Source of the DNA: Sphingobium sp. AP50
GTDB taxonomy: Bacteria > Pseudomonadota > Alphaproteobacteria > Sphingomonadales > Sphingomonadaceae
DNA length: 64,000 nucleotides
Direction: 5' to 3'
Assembly (NCBI RefSeq): GCF_900109095.1
Contig: NZ_FNYZ01000001.1
Span: 372,001-436,000, forward strand
The notes beneath the pieces were generated by a model that was not told the DNA's origin, did no database searches, and saw only the letters and a program-made list of their open reading frames with translations. The translations under genes and the position numbers were made by a program. Shown piece by piece: positions 34,438 through 42,434 of the stretch (within the stretch, counting starts at the first letter, position 1; each line of letters begins with the position of its first letter).

Positions 34438-34875
34438 ATGGCGCGCCACTTTCTCCTTCCCATCGGCCTGCTGCTGGCATGGCCAGCCCAGGCGCAGGAA
34501 GTCGAGGATGGGCTGATGGCGGCCTATAAGGAAAAGACGCGGGTCGTCCGCCCTTGCGATCGAAGCGGCGACGCGATCGTCGTGTGCGGGACACGGGCGG
34601 AGCGCAACGCAAAGGAGCGACTGCCGTTACCGCGCGAAGAGTCGGACGGCAGCACACCGGTTCGCGGTGAAGCGCCCCGCGCATCAGCGACTGCGGTACG
34701 ACAGGGCAGTTGTGGTGTGGTCGGTGGGCAGGGGGCGGGCTGCACCGGCGGCCTGCCGGTCTTTCAGGCGGTCGGTGCGCTCGTAAAGGCCGTGACCGCC
34801 ATCGCCGATCCTGATGCGGGGATCAGTCCACCGCCGCCGCTGCCCGATCGCTTCAAAGGCGCCGGGCAGCATTGA
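34438..34875 (+). CDS. Small exported hypothetical protein
   Basis: A 145-residue protein with a signal peptide MARHFLLPIGLLLAWPAQAQE, then a mature part with three or four Cys (RPCDRSGDAIVVCGTRAERNAKERLPLP, later QGSCGVVGGQGAGCTGGLP) that could form disulfides in the periplasm. The segment CDRSGDAIVVCG is reminiscent of a family of small secreted sphingomonad proteins of unknown function. In-frame ATGs at 34360 and 34414 give longer N-termini without a better ribosome site. It is convergent with hom. Confidence 0.7.
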   Translation: MARHFLLPIGLLLAWPAQAQEVEDGLMAAYKEKTRVVRPCDRSGDAIVVCGTRAERNAKERLPLPREESDGSTPVRGEAPRASATAVRQGSCGVVGGQGAGCTGGLPVFQAVGALVKAVTAIADPDAGISPPPPLPDRFKGAGQH

Positions 34876-34882
34876 GGAGCGG

Positions 34883-36187
34883 TCAGTCGAGAATGTGCAT
34901 CACCATCGGCGTGCCGAGCAGGCTGTCGGAGCCGGCCAGTCGCTCCAGCGTCTCCCGCACGCAGCGTTCTTCGCCCGCATGAGTGACGATGGCGACCAAC
35001 ACGCCTTCCGACTGATTCGCGCCGCGCTGGATCATGCTTTCGATCGATACGCCGGCATCGCGCGTGGCGGCGGCAATCTCGGCCAGCACGCCGGGGCGAT
35101 CCTGTACCTTGAAGCGCAGATAGGCGCGGCCGATCCGCTTGCCGGCATCGGCCGTGTTCTGCGGCGTCAGCGCGGCGACCGGCATGGCGAAGGCATCGCC
35201 ATATTCATCGCGCGCGACGTCGATCAGATCGGCAACGACCGCCGATGCGGTCGGGCCATCGCCCGCGCCACGTCCCTGGAAGAAGAGGCGACCGACGAAA
35301 TTGCCTTCCGCCACCACGGCGTTGAGCGATCCGTCGACATGGGCGAGCGGATGGTCGAGCGGCACCAGCATCGGATGGACCCGCTGGAACAGGCCTTCGG
35401 GACCATTTTGCGCCATCCCGACCAGACGGATGCGGAAGCCAAGCGCGGCGGCTTCGGCAATGTCGGCAGCAATGACGTCGCGGATGCCGGTGGTGGCGAC
35501 CGCCTCGAAATCCAGTTCCGTGCCAAAGGCCAGGCTGGCAAGGATGGTCAGCTTGTGCGCGGCATCCACGCCATCGATGTCGAAGCTGGGATCGGCTTCG
35601 GCATAGCCCAGATCCTGTGCTTCCTTCAGCACTTCGTCGAAGCCCCGGCCTTCCTTTTCCATCGTGGTCAGGATGTAATTGCAGGTGCCGTTGAGGATGC
35701 CATAGACGCGGCTGATCTCGTTCGCGGCAGCGCCTTCGCGCATGCCCTTGATGACTGGAATGCCGCCCGCGACCGCAGCTTCATATTTCAGCGCGATACC
35801 GCCGGTCTCCGCCAGCCGTGCCAGGTCCAGCCCATGATGCGCCAGCATCGCTTTGTTGGCGGTGACGAAGGGCTTGCCGTGAGTCAGGCACTGGCGGGCC
35901 AAGGTAAGGGCAGGGCCGTCCGCCCCGCCGATCAGTTCGACCACCACGTCGACATCGTCGCGAGTCGCCAGGCTGTTCATGTCATCGACCCATTCATAGG
36001 GCGACAGGTCGACGCCGCGATCCTTGTTGCGATCGCGTGCGGAAATGGCGACGATCTGAATCGGGCAGCCGGCCCGGCGGGCGATCAGGTCGCCATTCTT
36101 CTCCAGCAGGCGAATGACGCCGCCGCCCACCGTGCCGAGGCCGACGAGCGCGACGCGCAGCGGGGCATGGCGGTGCAGATTGGTCAT
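34883..36187 (-). CDS. hom: Homoserine dehydrogenase
   Basis: Reduces aspartate semialdehyde to homoserine, the branch point to Met and Thr. 434 residues. NAD(P)-binding PLRVALVGLGTVGGGVIRLL, the catalytic domain with VTANKAMLAHHG, KYEAAVAGGIPVIKGMREG and GILNGTCNYILTTMEKEG, and a C-terminal ACT domain (about 350-430, DRPGVLAEIAAATRDAGVSIESMIQRG) for feedback by threonine. The frame is open to 36253, but MTNLHRHAPLRVALVG with AAGGG upstream is the expected N-terminus. Confidence 0.95.
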   Translation of the reverse strand: MTNLHRHAPLRVALVGLGTVGGGVIRLLEKNGDLIARRAGCPIQIVAISARDRNKDRGVDLSPYEWVDDMNSLATRDDVDVVVELIGGADGPALTLARQCLTHGKPFVTANKAMLAHHGLDLARLAETGGIALKYEAAVAGGIPVIKGMREGAAANEISRVYGILNGTCNYILTTMEKEGRGFDEVLKEAQDLGYAEADPSFDIDGVDAAHKLTILASLAFGTELDFEAVATTGIRDVIAADIAEAAALGFRIRLVGMAQNGPEGLFQRVHPMLVPLDHPLAHVDGSLNAVVAEGNFVGRLFFQGRGAGDGPTASAVVADLIDVARDEYGDAFAMPVAALTPQNTADAGKRIGRAYLRFKVQDRPGVLAEIAAATRDAGVSIESMIQRGANQSEGVLVAIVTHAGEERCVRETLERLAGSDSLLGTPMVMHILD

Positions 36188-36265
36188 GGCGGCGTTTTTC
36201 CCTTCCAAGGTTGCGGACGGCGCGCTGATAGCCGCCCGCGCGCCGCTGTCCAAGAAAAAGGCGAA

Positions 36266-37138
36266 TCAGCCCTGTTTACGCGTACGGCCGCAGGGGCCGA
36301 GCGCATCGATCACGAACTGGTAATCCGCCCGCGCGGCTTCTGCATCCTGCACCGCCAATGTGCGGACGGACCGCGACGGCAAGGTCGCGGGCAGGGAGCA
36401 GGCGAGGCGATACCATAGCAGGCTGCCCGGTTGCGGCGCGCGGGCGGCTTCATCCACGATTTCGCCCAAGGCCACGGCCCAGCGCGGCGCCTGTCCCGGC
36501 CGACGCAGGATGGAAAGGGACACCGGATCACCATTTTCGGTGCGCAGGAATATCTGCGTCTCGCCTTCACCGGCGATCGTCCCGGCAACATGGAAGGCGT
36601 CTCCCAGATCCAGGATGCGCGGCGGCGTGTTGGGGGCGACCAGCGCGGACAGGACGGCCTTGACCCTTTCGACCTCGGCTGGGGTCGAGGGAATCTGCGC
36701 ATCCGGCGCGATAAGCTGCACTTCGCCAGGGCGCGCACCCGGACGGGCGAACAGGATCATCTGCGCCTTTTTCAGCTTCGGTACCTTGCCGCGCGCGTCA
36801 AGCGGGGCATCGTACAAGTAAGATACAAGAGGACTGATTCCCGATTCACCGCGAATCAGCCCCGTCACATCCGCCTCTATGAACAGCCTTTTGTGCCCCT
36901 GTGGGACGGTCCCGGCCTGCTCCGGCTTCAAAATGATGATGTTGCGAATGCGCACATTGGCCACCAGCGGCGCCTTGTCCGCCAGGTCGACAATGTCGGA
37001 ATAGGACAGGCCCGACCCGGTTCGTGATGGTTGCGTTACCACCCGGTCATTTTGCGCAAAGGCCGGGAAAACCGGGATGGATGCGGCGGAAATGAGGCAC
37101 AGCAAGCCGAGTTTCTGAAAAGGGGTGGCGGATTTCAT
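36266..37138 (-). CDS. Exported hypothetical protein
   Basis: A 290-residue protein with signal peptide MKSATPFQKLGLLCLISAASIPVFPAFAQN. The mature part reads as beta-rich: KAPLVANVRIRNIIILKPEQAG, HKRLFIEADVTGLIRGESGISPLVSYLYDAPLDARGKVPKLKKAQMILFAR, then a C-terminal part with two Cys (RLACSLPATLP and DALGPCGR). It lies upstream of hom on the same strand and divergent from tonB. I do not recognise a family; it is likely periplasmic. Confidence 0.72.
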   Translation of the reverse strand: MKSATPFQKLGLLCLISAASIPVFPAFAQNDRVVTQPSRTGSGLSYSDIVDLADKAPLVANVRIRNIIILKPEQAGTVPQGHKRLFIEADVTGLIRGESGISPLVSYLYDAPLDARGKVPKLKKAQMILFARPGARPGEVQLIAPDAQIPSTPAEVERVKAVLSALVAPNTPPRILDLGDAFHVAGTIAGEGETQIFLRTENGDPVSLSILRRPGQAPRWAVALGEIVDEAARAPQPGSLLWYRLACSLPATLPSRSVRTLAVQDAEAARADYQFVIDALGPCGRTRKQG

Positions 37139-37391
37139 CGTCAACTTCGTCCTATGGTTGTAGCCCGTGGCAAGTTTGTCACAGGCAAGTCATTCCGATA
37201 TGAAATGGTAGTCGCAAATGAGGATATCGATAAAGCGTTTGCGTGCCACGATGCGCCGCGATAGGAGTTCGCTCGGTAGCAAATATACGGTTACAGACCA
37301 AAGGTGATCGGGGCAGCCCGGTCGGCTGGGGTCTTTTTTGGCTGATTTGTATAAACCACTGGTAAGATGAGTTAAGGAGTGTCGTTGCCGA

Positions 37392-38054
37392 ATGGCCTAT
37401 GCTGACCACTCGCAAGGATCGAGTCGGACTGTCTCGATCGTCATCGTCGCCCTGATTCACGCTGTTCTTGGCTATGCCTTCGTCACCGGCCTTGGCATGA
37501 AATATGTCAAAAAGGCGGCAGAGCAGCTGAATGTTGTCGACGTGAAGGAGGAACCCCCGCCACCGGACGAGGAGCCGCCGCCGCCGCCGCCAGATCAGCC
37601 GATCGAGCCGCCGCCGGTTGTTGCTCCCCCGCCGATCGTGCAAACCCCGGCGCCTGCACCGCCGATCCAGACCGTTCGGACACCCCCTCCGGTGTTCAAC
37701 CCGGTTCCGGTCGCCGCACCGCCGCCGCCCCCGCCGGCTCCGCCGCCGCCGCCCGTCGCTGCTTCGCGCGCTTCGCCGCGCAGCAATCCGGGTAGCTGGC
37801 TCAGCGATGCCGACTATCCGAGCCGCGCACAGCGTGAAGAGCGTTCGGGTACGGCTGGTTTCCGCCTGGAAATCGGCGCGGATGGACGTGTCACCAACTG
37901 CACCATCACTCAGTCGACCGGCCATGCCGACCTCGACGAGGCGACCTGCCGCCTGCTGCCGAAGCGTGCGCGCTTCAAGCCGGCCAAGGGTTCGGACGGT
38001 GCGGAAATGCCTGACACCTACAACGGTCGTATCACCTGGCGTCTGCCGGAATAA
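37392..38054 (+). CDS. tonB: TonB energy-transducing protein
   Basis: Couples the proton motive force to outer-membrane receptors through ExbB/ExbD. 220 residues: a single N-terminal membrane anchor (VSIVIVALIHAVLGYAFVTGLGM), a periplasmic Pro-rich spacer (about 52-130, PPPP, PPQ and APPPP runs), and a C-terminal TonB domain (about 140-220, YPSRAQREERSGTAGFRLEIGADGRVTNCTITQSTGHADLDEATCRLLPKRARFKPA). First gene of a tonB-exbB-exbD-exbD operon. The divergent 253-base gap upstream shows only a weak hairpin. Confidence 0.93.
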   Translation: MAYADHSQGSSRTVSIVIVALIHAVLGYAFVTGLGMKYVKKAAEQLNVVDVKEEPPPPDEEPPPPPPDQPIEPPPVVAPPPIVQTPAPAPPIQTVRTPPPVFNPVPVAAPPPPPPAPPPPPVAASRASPRSNPGSWLSDADYPSRAQREERSGTAGFRLEIGADGRVTNCTITQSTGHADLDEATCRLLPKRARFKPAKGSDGAEMPDTYNGRITWRLPE

Positions 38055-38125
38055 TCTGATCGGGAGGGCGAGCGCCTGACGCCGCCCGTCCCACGCTTGA
38101 TCTCATTGAGAGGGAAGTCTTGAAC

Positions 38126-38875
38126 ATGTTGATGTATCTCGCAGCTGCGGCTCCCAAGCCGGAAAACCCCTACGGCCTGCAGGAAGCCCTGCAGCAGGGC
38201 GGTCTGATCGCCCAGACCGTGTTCGCCATCATGTGCATCATGTCGGTTGGCACCTTCTATGTTCTGTTCACCAAGCTGATCGAACAGCAGAAGGTCATCA
38301 ACCAGGGCAAGAAGGTTCGTGCGACCTTCTGGCGTTCGGCCAGCCTGAAGGAAGGCGCTGCCAAGCTCGAAAAGAACTCGGCCTACAAGCAGATCGTCGA
38401 CGACGGCATCAAGGCTCAGGAAGAGCATGGCAAGCTGAAGGATCCGGTCGAAGCGCATGACTGGCTGCACGGCTCGCTGGCCCGTTCGGAAGCCGGCATC
38501 AACTCCTCGCTGGGTGGCGGTCTGGCCTTCCTCGCGACCGTCGGTTCGACCTCGCCGTTCATCGGTCTGTTCGGTACCGTTATCGGTATCTACCGCGCTC
38601 TGATCAAGATCGGCGCTGCCGGTCAGGCCTCGATCGACGCCGTTGCCGGCCCGGTCGGTGAAGCTCTGATCATGACCGCTCTGGGTCTGGCCGTCGCGGT
38701 TCCCGCGGTGCTCGCCTACAACTTCCTGCAGCGCCGTAACAAGACGATCGCCGAACAGCTGAACGGCTTCACCGTCGACCTGCTGGCCTATCTGGTTTCG
38801 GACGGTGCCGTGAAGCCTTCCGTTGCTGCTGCTCCGGCCGCACCTGCTGCCAAGCCGGCTGCTGCCAAGGCCTGA
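38126..38875 (+). CDS. exbB: ExbB biopolymer-transport protein
   Basis: Inner-membrane proton channel of the TonB system, about 249 residues. Three membrane helices: LIAQTVFAIMCIMSVGTFYVLFT, GGGLAFLATVGSTSPFIGLFGTVIGIYRA (the MotA/TolQ/ExbB signature), and ALIMTALGLAVAVPAVLAYNFLQRR. A TTG codon at 38120 is closer to the AGGGAAG box, but ATG 38126 is used. Codon choice and base patterns look normal for a highly expressed gene. The Ala/Lys/Pro-rich tail (APAAPAAKPAAAKA) is a common lineage feature. Confidence 0.93.
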   Translation: MLMYLAAAAPKPENPYGLQEALQQGGLIAQTVFAIMCIMSVGTFYVLFTKLIEQQKVINQGKKVRATFWRSASLKEGAAKLEKNSAYKQIVDDGIKAQEEHGKLKDPVEAHDWLHGSLARSEAGINSSLGGGLAFLATVGSTSPFIGLFGTVIGIYRALIKIGAAGQASIDAVAGPVGEALIMTALGLAVAVPAVLAYNFLQRRNKTIAEQLNGFTVDLLAYLVSDGAVKPSVAAAPAAPAAKPAAAKA

Positions 38876-38898
38876 TCGGTCTCAAGACGCCGGTGAAA

Positions 38899-38931
38899 GG
38901 AACCGGGGGGCGGCTGCGACCGTCCGGTTCC
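38899..38931 (+). repeat. Intercistronic hairpin between exbB and exbD
   Basis: GGAACCGG (38899-38906) pairs with CCGGTTCC (38924-38931), with an inner pairing GGCGG/CCGTC, no T-run. It may stabilise exbB message or set the exbB:exbD ratio. The segment 38911-38931 is identical to 89-109. Confidence 0.55.
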
Positions 38932-39001
38932 CCACCGACCATGGCCCCCGCAATGCTCCCATTGACGGGACGCCATCGAAACCAAGGTTAGGATAGTATC
39001 A

Positions 39002-39490
39002 ATGGCAATGAGTGTTGGCTCTGGCGGCGGTGAAGAAAAGCCGTTGTCCGACATCAACACGACGCCGCTCGTCGACGTCATGTTGGTGCTGCTCATCATC
39101 TTTCTCATCGCGGTCCCGGTCGTCGTTCAGACGGTCGATCTGCAGCTTCCCAAGGTGGCGTTCGAGCCGACCACGACGAAGCCCGAAAATGTGTCCCTCT
39201 CGGTCACGACGGGTTCCGACGGTGCCTGTGCGGTTTTCTGGGGCATGGCTCCGGTGAATTCGAGCGAACTGCTCGATCGTGCGGTCGCGAAGCTCGAAGC
39301 GGACATCAAGAAGGCTGGCGGCGTTGAGAATCTGAAGCCGGAGGATCTGCCCGAAGTGCATATCCGCGGCGACATCAACACCCCCTATCGGTGCATCGGC
39401 GGCACCATCTACACGATGCAGCGTGCCGGCTTCCCGAAGGTGGGCTTCATCTCCGAACCGGAACCTGGTTCGAATCCGACCCGTCTCTGA
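39002..39490 (+). CDS. exbD: ExbD-family biopolymer transporter (first copy)
   Basis: A 162-residue partner of ExbB: a single N-terminal membrane helix with the essential proton-binding Asp (INTTPLVDVMLVLLIIFLIAVPVVVQTV, D25) and a periplasmic domain. This copy is longer than the second, with an insertion around VTTGSDGACAVFWGMAPVNSSEL and ADIKKAGGVENLKPEDLPEVHIRGD. Two ExbDs may form hetero-oligomers with one ExbB. The gap to exbB is 126 bases and contains the hairpin. Confidence 0.92.
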   Translation: MAMSVGSGGGEEKPLSDINTTPLVDVMLVLLIIFLIAVPVVVQTVDLQLPKVAFEPTTTKPENVSLSVTTGSDGACAVFWGMAPVNSSELLDRAVAKLEADIKKAGGVENLKPEDLPEVHIRGDINTPYRCIGGTIYTMQRAGFPKVGFISEPEPGSNPTRL

Positions 39491-39515
39491 CCGGTCGCTT
39501 TAAGGAGAATTCGCC

Positions 39516-39938
39516 ATGGCAATGAGCATGGGTTCCGATGATGGCGAACCGATGATGGAAATGAACACGACGCCGTTGATCGACGTCATGCTCGTTTTGC
39601 TCATCATGTTCATCATCACCATTCCGATCCAGACCCACGCGGTCAAGATCGACCTGCCGCAGAACGCGCCGCCTACGGACAGCGTGATCGATCCGGTCAA
39701 GAACAAGGTCGCGATCGACGCCGGTGGCGTCATCACCTGGAACGGTGCGTCGATCGACCTGCTGACCCTGCGTCAGTATCTGCAGCAGTCGCTGCGTCTG
39801 CCCGTCGAGCCGGAACTGCAGTTCCAGCCCAACGCGCAGACCCGCTACGTCGTCGTTGACGAGGTGCTGGCAGAGATCAAGCGCGCTGGCGTGACGAAGC
39901 TGGGCTTCGTCGGCAACGAGCAATATGGCAGCTTCTGA
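39516..39938 (+). CDS. exbD: ExbD-family biopolymer transporter (second copy)
   Basis: A 140-residue ExbD/TolR-type protein: MAMSMGSDDGEPMMEMNTTPLIDVMLVLLIMFIITIPIQTHAVKIDLP (proton-carrying Asp in LIDVML) and a periplasmic domain ending AGVTKLGFVGNEQYGSF. Both ExbDs share the MAMS start, indicating local duplication. AAGGAG lies 9 bases before the ATG. A strong terminator follows at 40034. Confidence 0.92.
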   Translation: MAMSMGSDDGEPMMEMNTTPLIDVMLVLLIMFIITIPIQTHAVKIDLPQNAPPTDSVIDPVKNKVAIDAGGVITWNGASIDLLTLRQYLQQSLRLPVEPELQFQPNAQTRYVVVDEVLAEIKRAGVTKLGFVGNEQYGSF

Positions 39939-40033
39939 TCGCTGACATCCAGTCAGGCCCATCCCGGCATAAGACTTCCCGGTTTTCCGGATGGGGCGCT
40001 GGCCCGGAGCGATAAGAAGATTGCAGAAATTCA

Positions 40034-40060
40034 GGGTCGCCTTCGGGCGGCCCTTTTTTT
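40034..40060 (+). terminator. Rho-independent terminator of the tonB-exb operon
   Basis: GGGTCGCC-TTCG-GGCGGCCC (8-bp stem, one G-U) followed by seven T at 40054-40060. It ends the operon 95 bases after exbD2. Confidence 0.9.
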
Positions 40061-40169
40061 GTGCGCGGCCCACCATCTTATGCGACCAAGCTATCGGGTG
40101 GAGCCGGGTTTAACCCTTTGCTTACCCAGATTGGCGCATGATGGGGCAGAAGCGACGCGATATCGAACC

Positions 40170-40499
40170 ATGGCTGCTGAACGACTGACAGAATATGATC
40201 GCAAGGGACGGGCAGCCGAACGGCAGCACGTACAGATCGTTGTCAGGGTTCGTCGTCCCGGTGAAACCTGGTTCACCAGCCGCATTACCGATGTGTCGGT
40301 CAGCGGCTTTCGCCTGCAAAGTTTCATGAAACTCACGGTAGGTGCAGACATCTGGATTATGTTGCCCGGTTTCGAAGGTCGCCGGGCACGGGTCACGTGG
40401 AACCGCGCGCATGAATCGGGATGCGCCTTCGAACGGTCGCTGCACCCTGCCATCCTCGATCATATCGTCCGGCTCAGTCAGGCATCTGCCGCGCGCTGA
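40170..40499 (+). CDS. PilZ-domain protein
   Basis: A 109-residue protein, mainly a PilZ domain. DVSVSGFRLQS is the D-x-S-x-x-G motif, and an Arg-rich start (DRKGRAAERQHVQIVVRVRRPGE) replaces the usual RxxxR, so c-di-GMP affinity is uncertain. The frame is open to 40059, partly through the terminator, so the ATG at 40170 (MAAERLTEYDRK) is preferred. No clear ribosome site is seen. The ABC exporter converges on it 45 bases away. Confidence 0.75.
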   Translation: MAAERLTEYDRKGRAAERQHVQIVVRVRRPGETWFTSRITDVSVSGFRLQSFMKLTVGADIWIMLPGFEGRRARVTWNRAHESGCAFERSLHPAILDHIVRLSQASAAR

Positions 40500-40544
40500 T
40501 CCATCGGGAATAGGGGAGTGCGAACCGTCCCATCCCGGCCTTCG

Positions 40545-42332
40545 TCAGGCGACGGCGACATCCTGAAACTGAAGGCTCGCGAGCCGGGCATAGAGGCCGC
40601 CCTGAGCCACCAGCGCGGCATGATCGCCCTGTTCCACGATCCGACCTTCATCCATCACGATGATGCGATCGGCGGCCCGTATCGTAGCCAGTCGATGGGC
40701 GATGACGATGGTCGTGCGGCCCTGCATCAGGCGACTCAAAGCATCCTGCACCAGCCGTTCGGATTCTGCATCGAGTGCGGAAGTAGCCTCATCCAGCAGC
40801 AGGATCGGCGCATCGCGTAGCAGAGCGCGGGCGATCGACAGGCGCTGGCGCTGTCCGCCGGACAGGCGCGCGCCGCCTTCGCCCATGAAACTGTCCAGAC
40901 CCTGCGGCAGGGCGCGCAGGAAGCTTTCGGCATTGGCTGCGCGGGTCGCTGCCCAGATATCCTCGTCGCTGGCGTCCCAGCGGCCATAGCGCAGATTGTC
41001 CCGCGCGGATGCAGCGAAGATGATGCTGTCCTGAGGCACCATCGCCATCGTTGTGCGTAACTCTGCGGGATCGGCATCGGTCAGCGGTATGTCATTCAGG
41101 CGAATGCAGCCCGAATCCGGATCATAGAAGCGCAGCGCCAACTGGATCAGGGTCGATTTGCCTGCCCCGGATGGGCCGACGACCGCCACCGTCTCGCCCG
41201 GCGCGACGTCCAGCGAAATGCCATGCAAGGCTGCCTGATCGGGCCGGGTGGGATAATGGAAATGCACATTGTCGAAATGCAGCCGTGCACCATGGGCATG
41301 CCGGGTAATGGGGATCGGCTGGGCCGGCGGCAGAATATCCGGCGTGGCGGACATGAGTTCCTCCAGCCGACTGGCCGCACCGGCCCCGCGCAACAGATCG
41401 CCCCAGCTTTCCGACAGTGAACCGAATGCCCCGGCCACCAATCCCCCGGTCAGAACGAAAGCAGCGATGCTGCCGCCTGACAAGCGCCCGGCGGCAACGT
41501 CTAGCGCACCTTGCCACATGACGGCGGTTATCGACCCGAAGATCAAAGCGATCACCACCGCCGTCATGATGGCGCGCAGGCGGATGCGCTTGCGCGCCGT
41601 CGCAAAGCCCGCATCGACGGTGGCGTCGAACCGCACCGCTTCCCGTGCCTCCTGGCCGAAAGCCTGCACGATCTTCATCGCGCCCAGCACTTCGCTGGTG
41701 ATGCTGCCGATATCGGCCAGCCGGTCCTGACTGGCACGGGACAGGCCACGCACCTGCCGACCCAGGCTGATCAGTACCAGCAGGATGACCGGAATGCCCA
41801 GCAGCAGCAGCGCAGCGAGCTTGGGCGCGAGCACGAACAGGTAGACCAGACCGCCCAGTCCCGTGACCAGATTGCGCAGCGCCACCGACACGGTCGATCC
41901 GACCACCTGTTCGACGATGGCGGTATCGGCGGTCATACGAGACGCGATTTCCGAAGGCCGATTTTCCTCAAAGAAGCGGGGGGCTTGCCGCAACAGATTG
42001 GCCTGCGTCGCACTGCGGATATCGGCGACGACCCGCTCGCCCAGCCAGGACACGAAATAATATCGCAGCGCCGTGGCGATCGCCAGCACGGTCACGATCA
42101 TCAGCAGATATTCGAACCAGCGGCTGATATCCCCGCCGCCCATGAAACCACGATCGATCACCAGCCGGAAACCGCTGGGGATGCCCAGCGTGGCGGCCGA
42201 TGAAATGATCAGCGCGGCCAGCGCCCCGGCGATACGGCCGGGATAGCGGCGGGCAAAACGCCACAGCATCGCCAGGCTGCCAAGGGCGGGGCGCGCATTG
42301 GCGCGCGGTGCGGGGTTCGGGACATCCACCAT
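40545..42332 (-). CDS. ABC exporter, fused membrane and ATPase domains
   Basis: A 595-residue half-transporter of the MsbA/lipid-and-drug exporter type. Six membrane helices are expected in residues 20-320, and an ATPase domain from about 345: Walker A VVGPSGAGKST (around 385), signature LSGGQRQRLSIARALL, Walker B PILLLDEATSALD, H-loop VIAHRLATI. Homodimeric export of a lipid, peptide or drug is the family expectation; no ligand gene is adjacent. The N-terminus MVDVPNPAPRANARPALGSLAMLWRFARRYPGR is typical. Confidence 0.93.
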   Translation of the reverse strand: MVDVPNPAPRANARPALGSLAMLWRFARRYPGRIAGALAALIISSAATLGIPSGFRLVIDRGFMGGGDISRWFEYLLMIVTVLAIATALRYYFVSWLGERVVADIRSATQANLLRQAPRFFEENRPSEIASRMTADTAIVEQVVGSTVSVALRNLVTGLGGLVYLFVLAPKLAALLLLGIPVILLVLISLGRQVRGLSRASQDRLADIGSITSEVLGAMKIVQAFGQEAREAVRFDATVDAGFATARKRIRLRAIMTAVVIALIFGSITAVMWQGALDVAAGRLSGGSIAAFVLTGGLVAGAFGSLSESWGDLLRGAGAASRLEELMSATPDILPPAQPIPITRHAHGARLHFDNVHFHYPTRPDQAALHGISLDVAPGETVAVVGPSGAGKSTLIQLALRFYDPDSGCIRLNDIPLTDADPAELRTTMAMVPQDSIIFAASARDNLRYGRWDASDEDIWAATRAANAESFLRALPQGLDSFMGEGGARLSGGQRQRLSIARALLRDAPILLLDEATSALDAESERLVQDALSRLMQGRTTIVIAHRLATIRAADRIIVMDEGRIVEQGDHAALVAQGGLYARLASLQFQDVAVA

Positions 42333-42434
42333 CCGCGCCGCTTAGAGCATTTTACGCGCGGGTGGAATGACCTCAAGGTCCGGGAAAGTACGGAAGGACA
42401 AGCGCCATGGCCCTCCGTTTTCCCGTCCCGTGAA

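Noticed and set aside
34814-36418. 534-codon frame antisense to hom
   Set aside because: The hom product is complete with ACT domain; the antisense frame has no family features.
37314-37340. Attenuator before tonB (CAGCC / GGCTG then T6)
   Set aside because: Only 5 base pairs; too weak to claim without transcript data.
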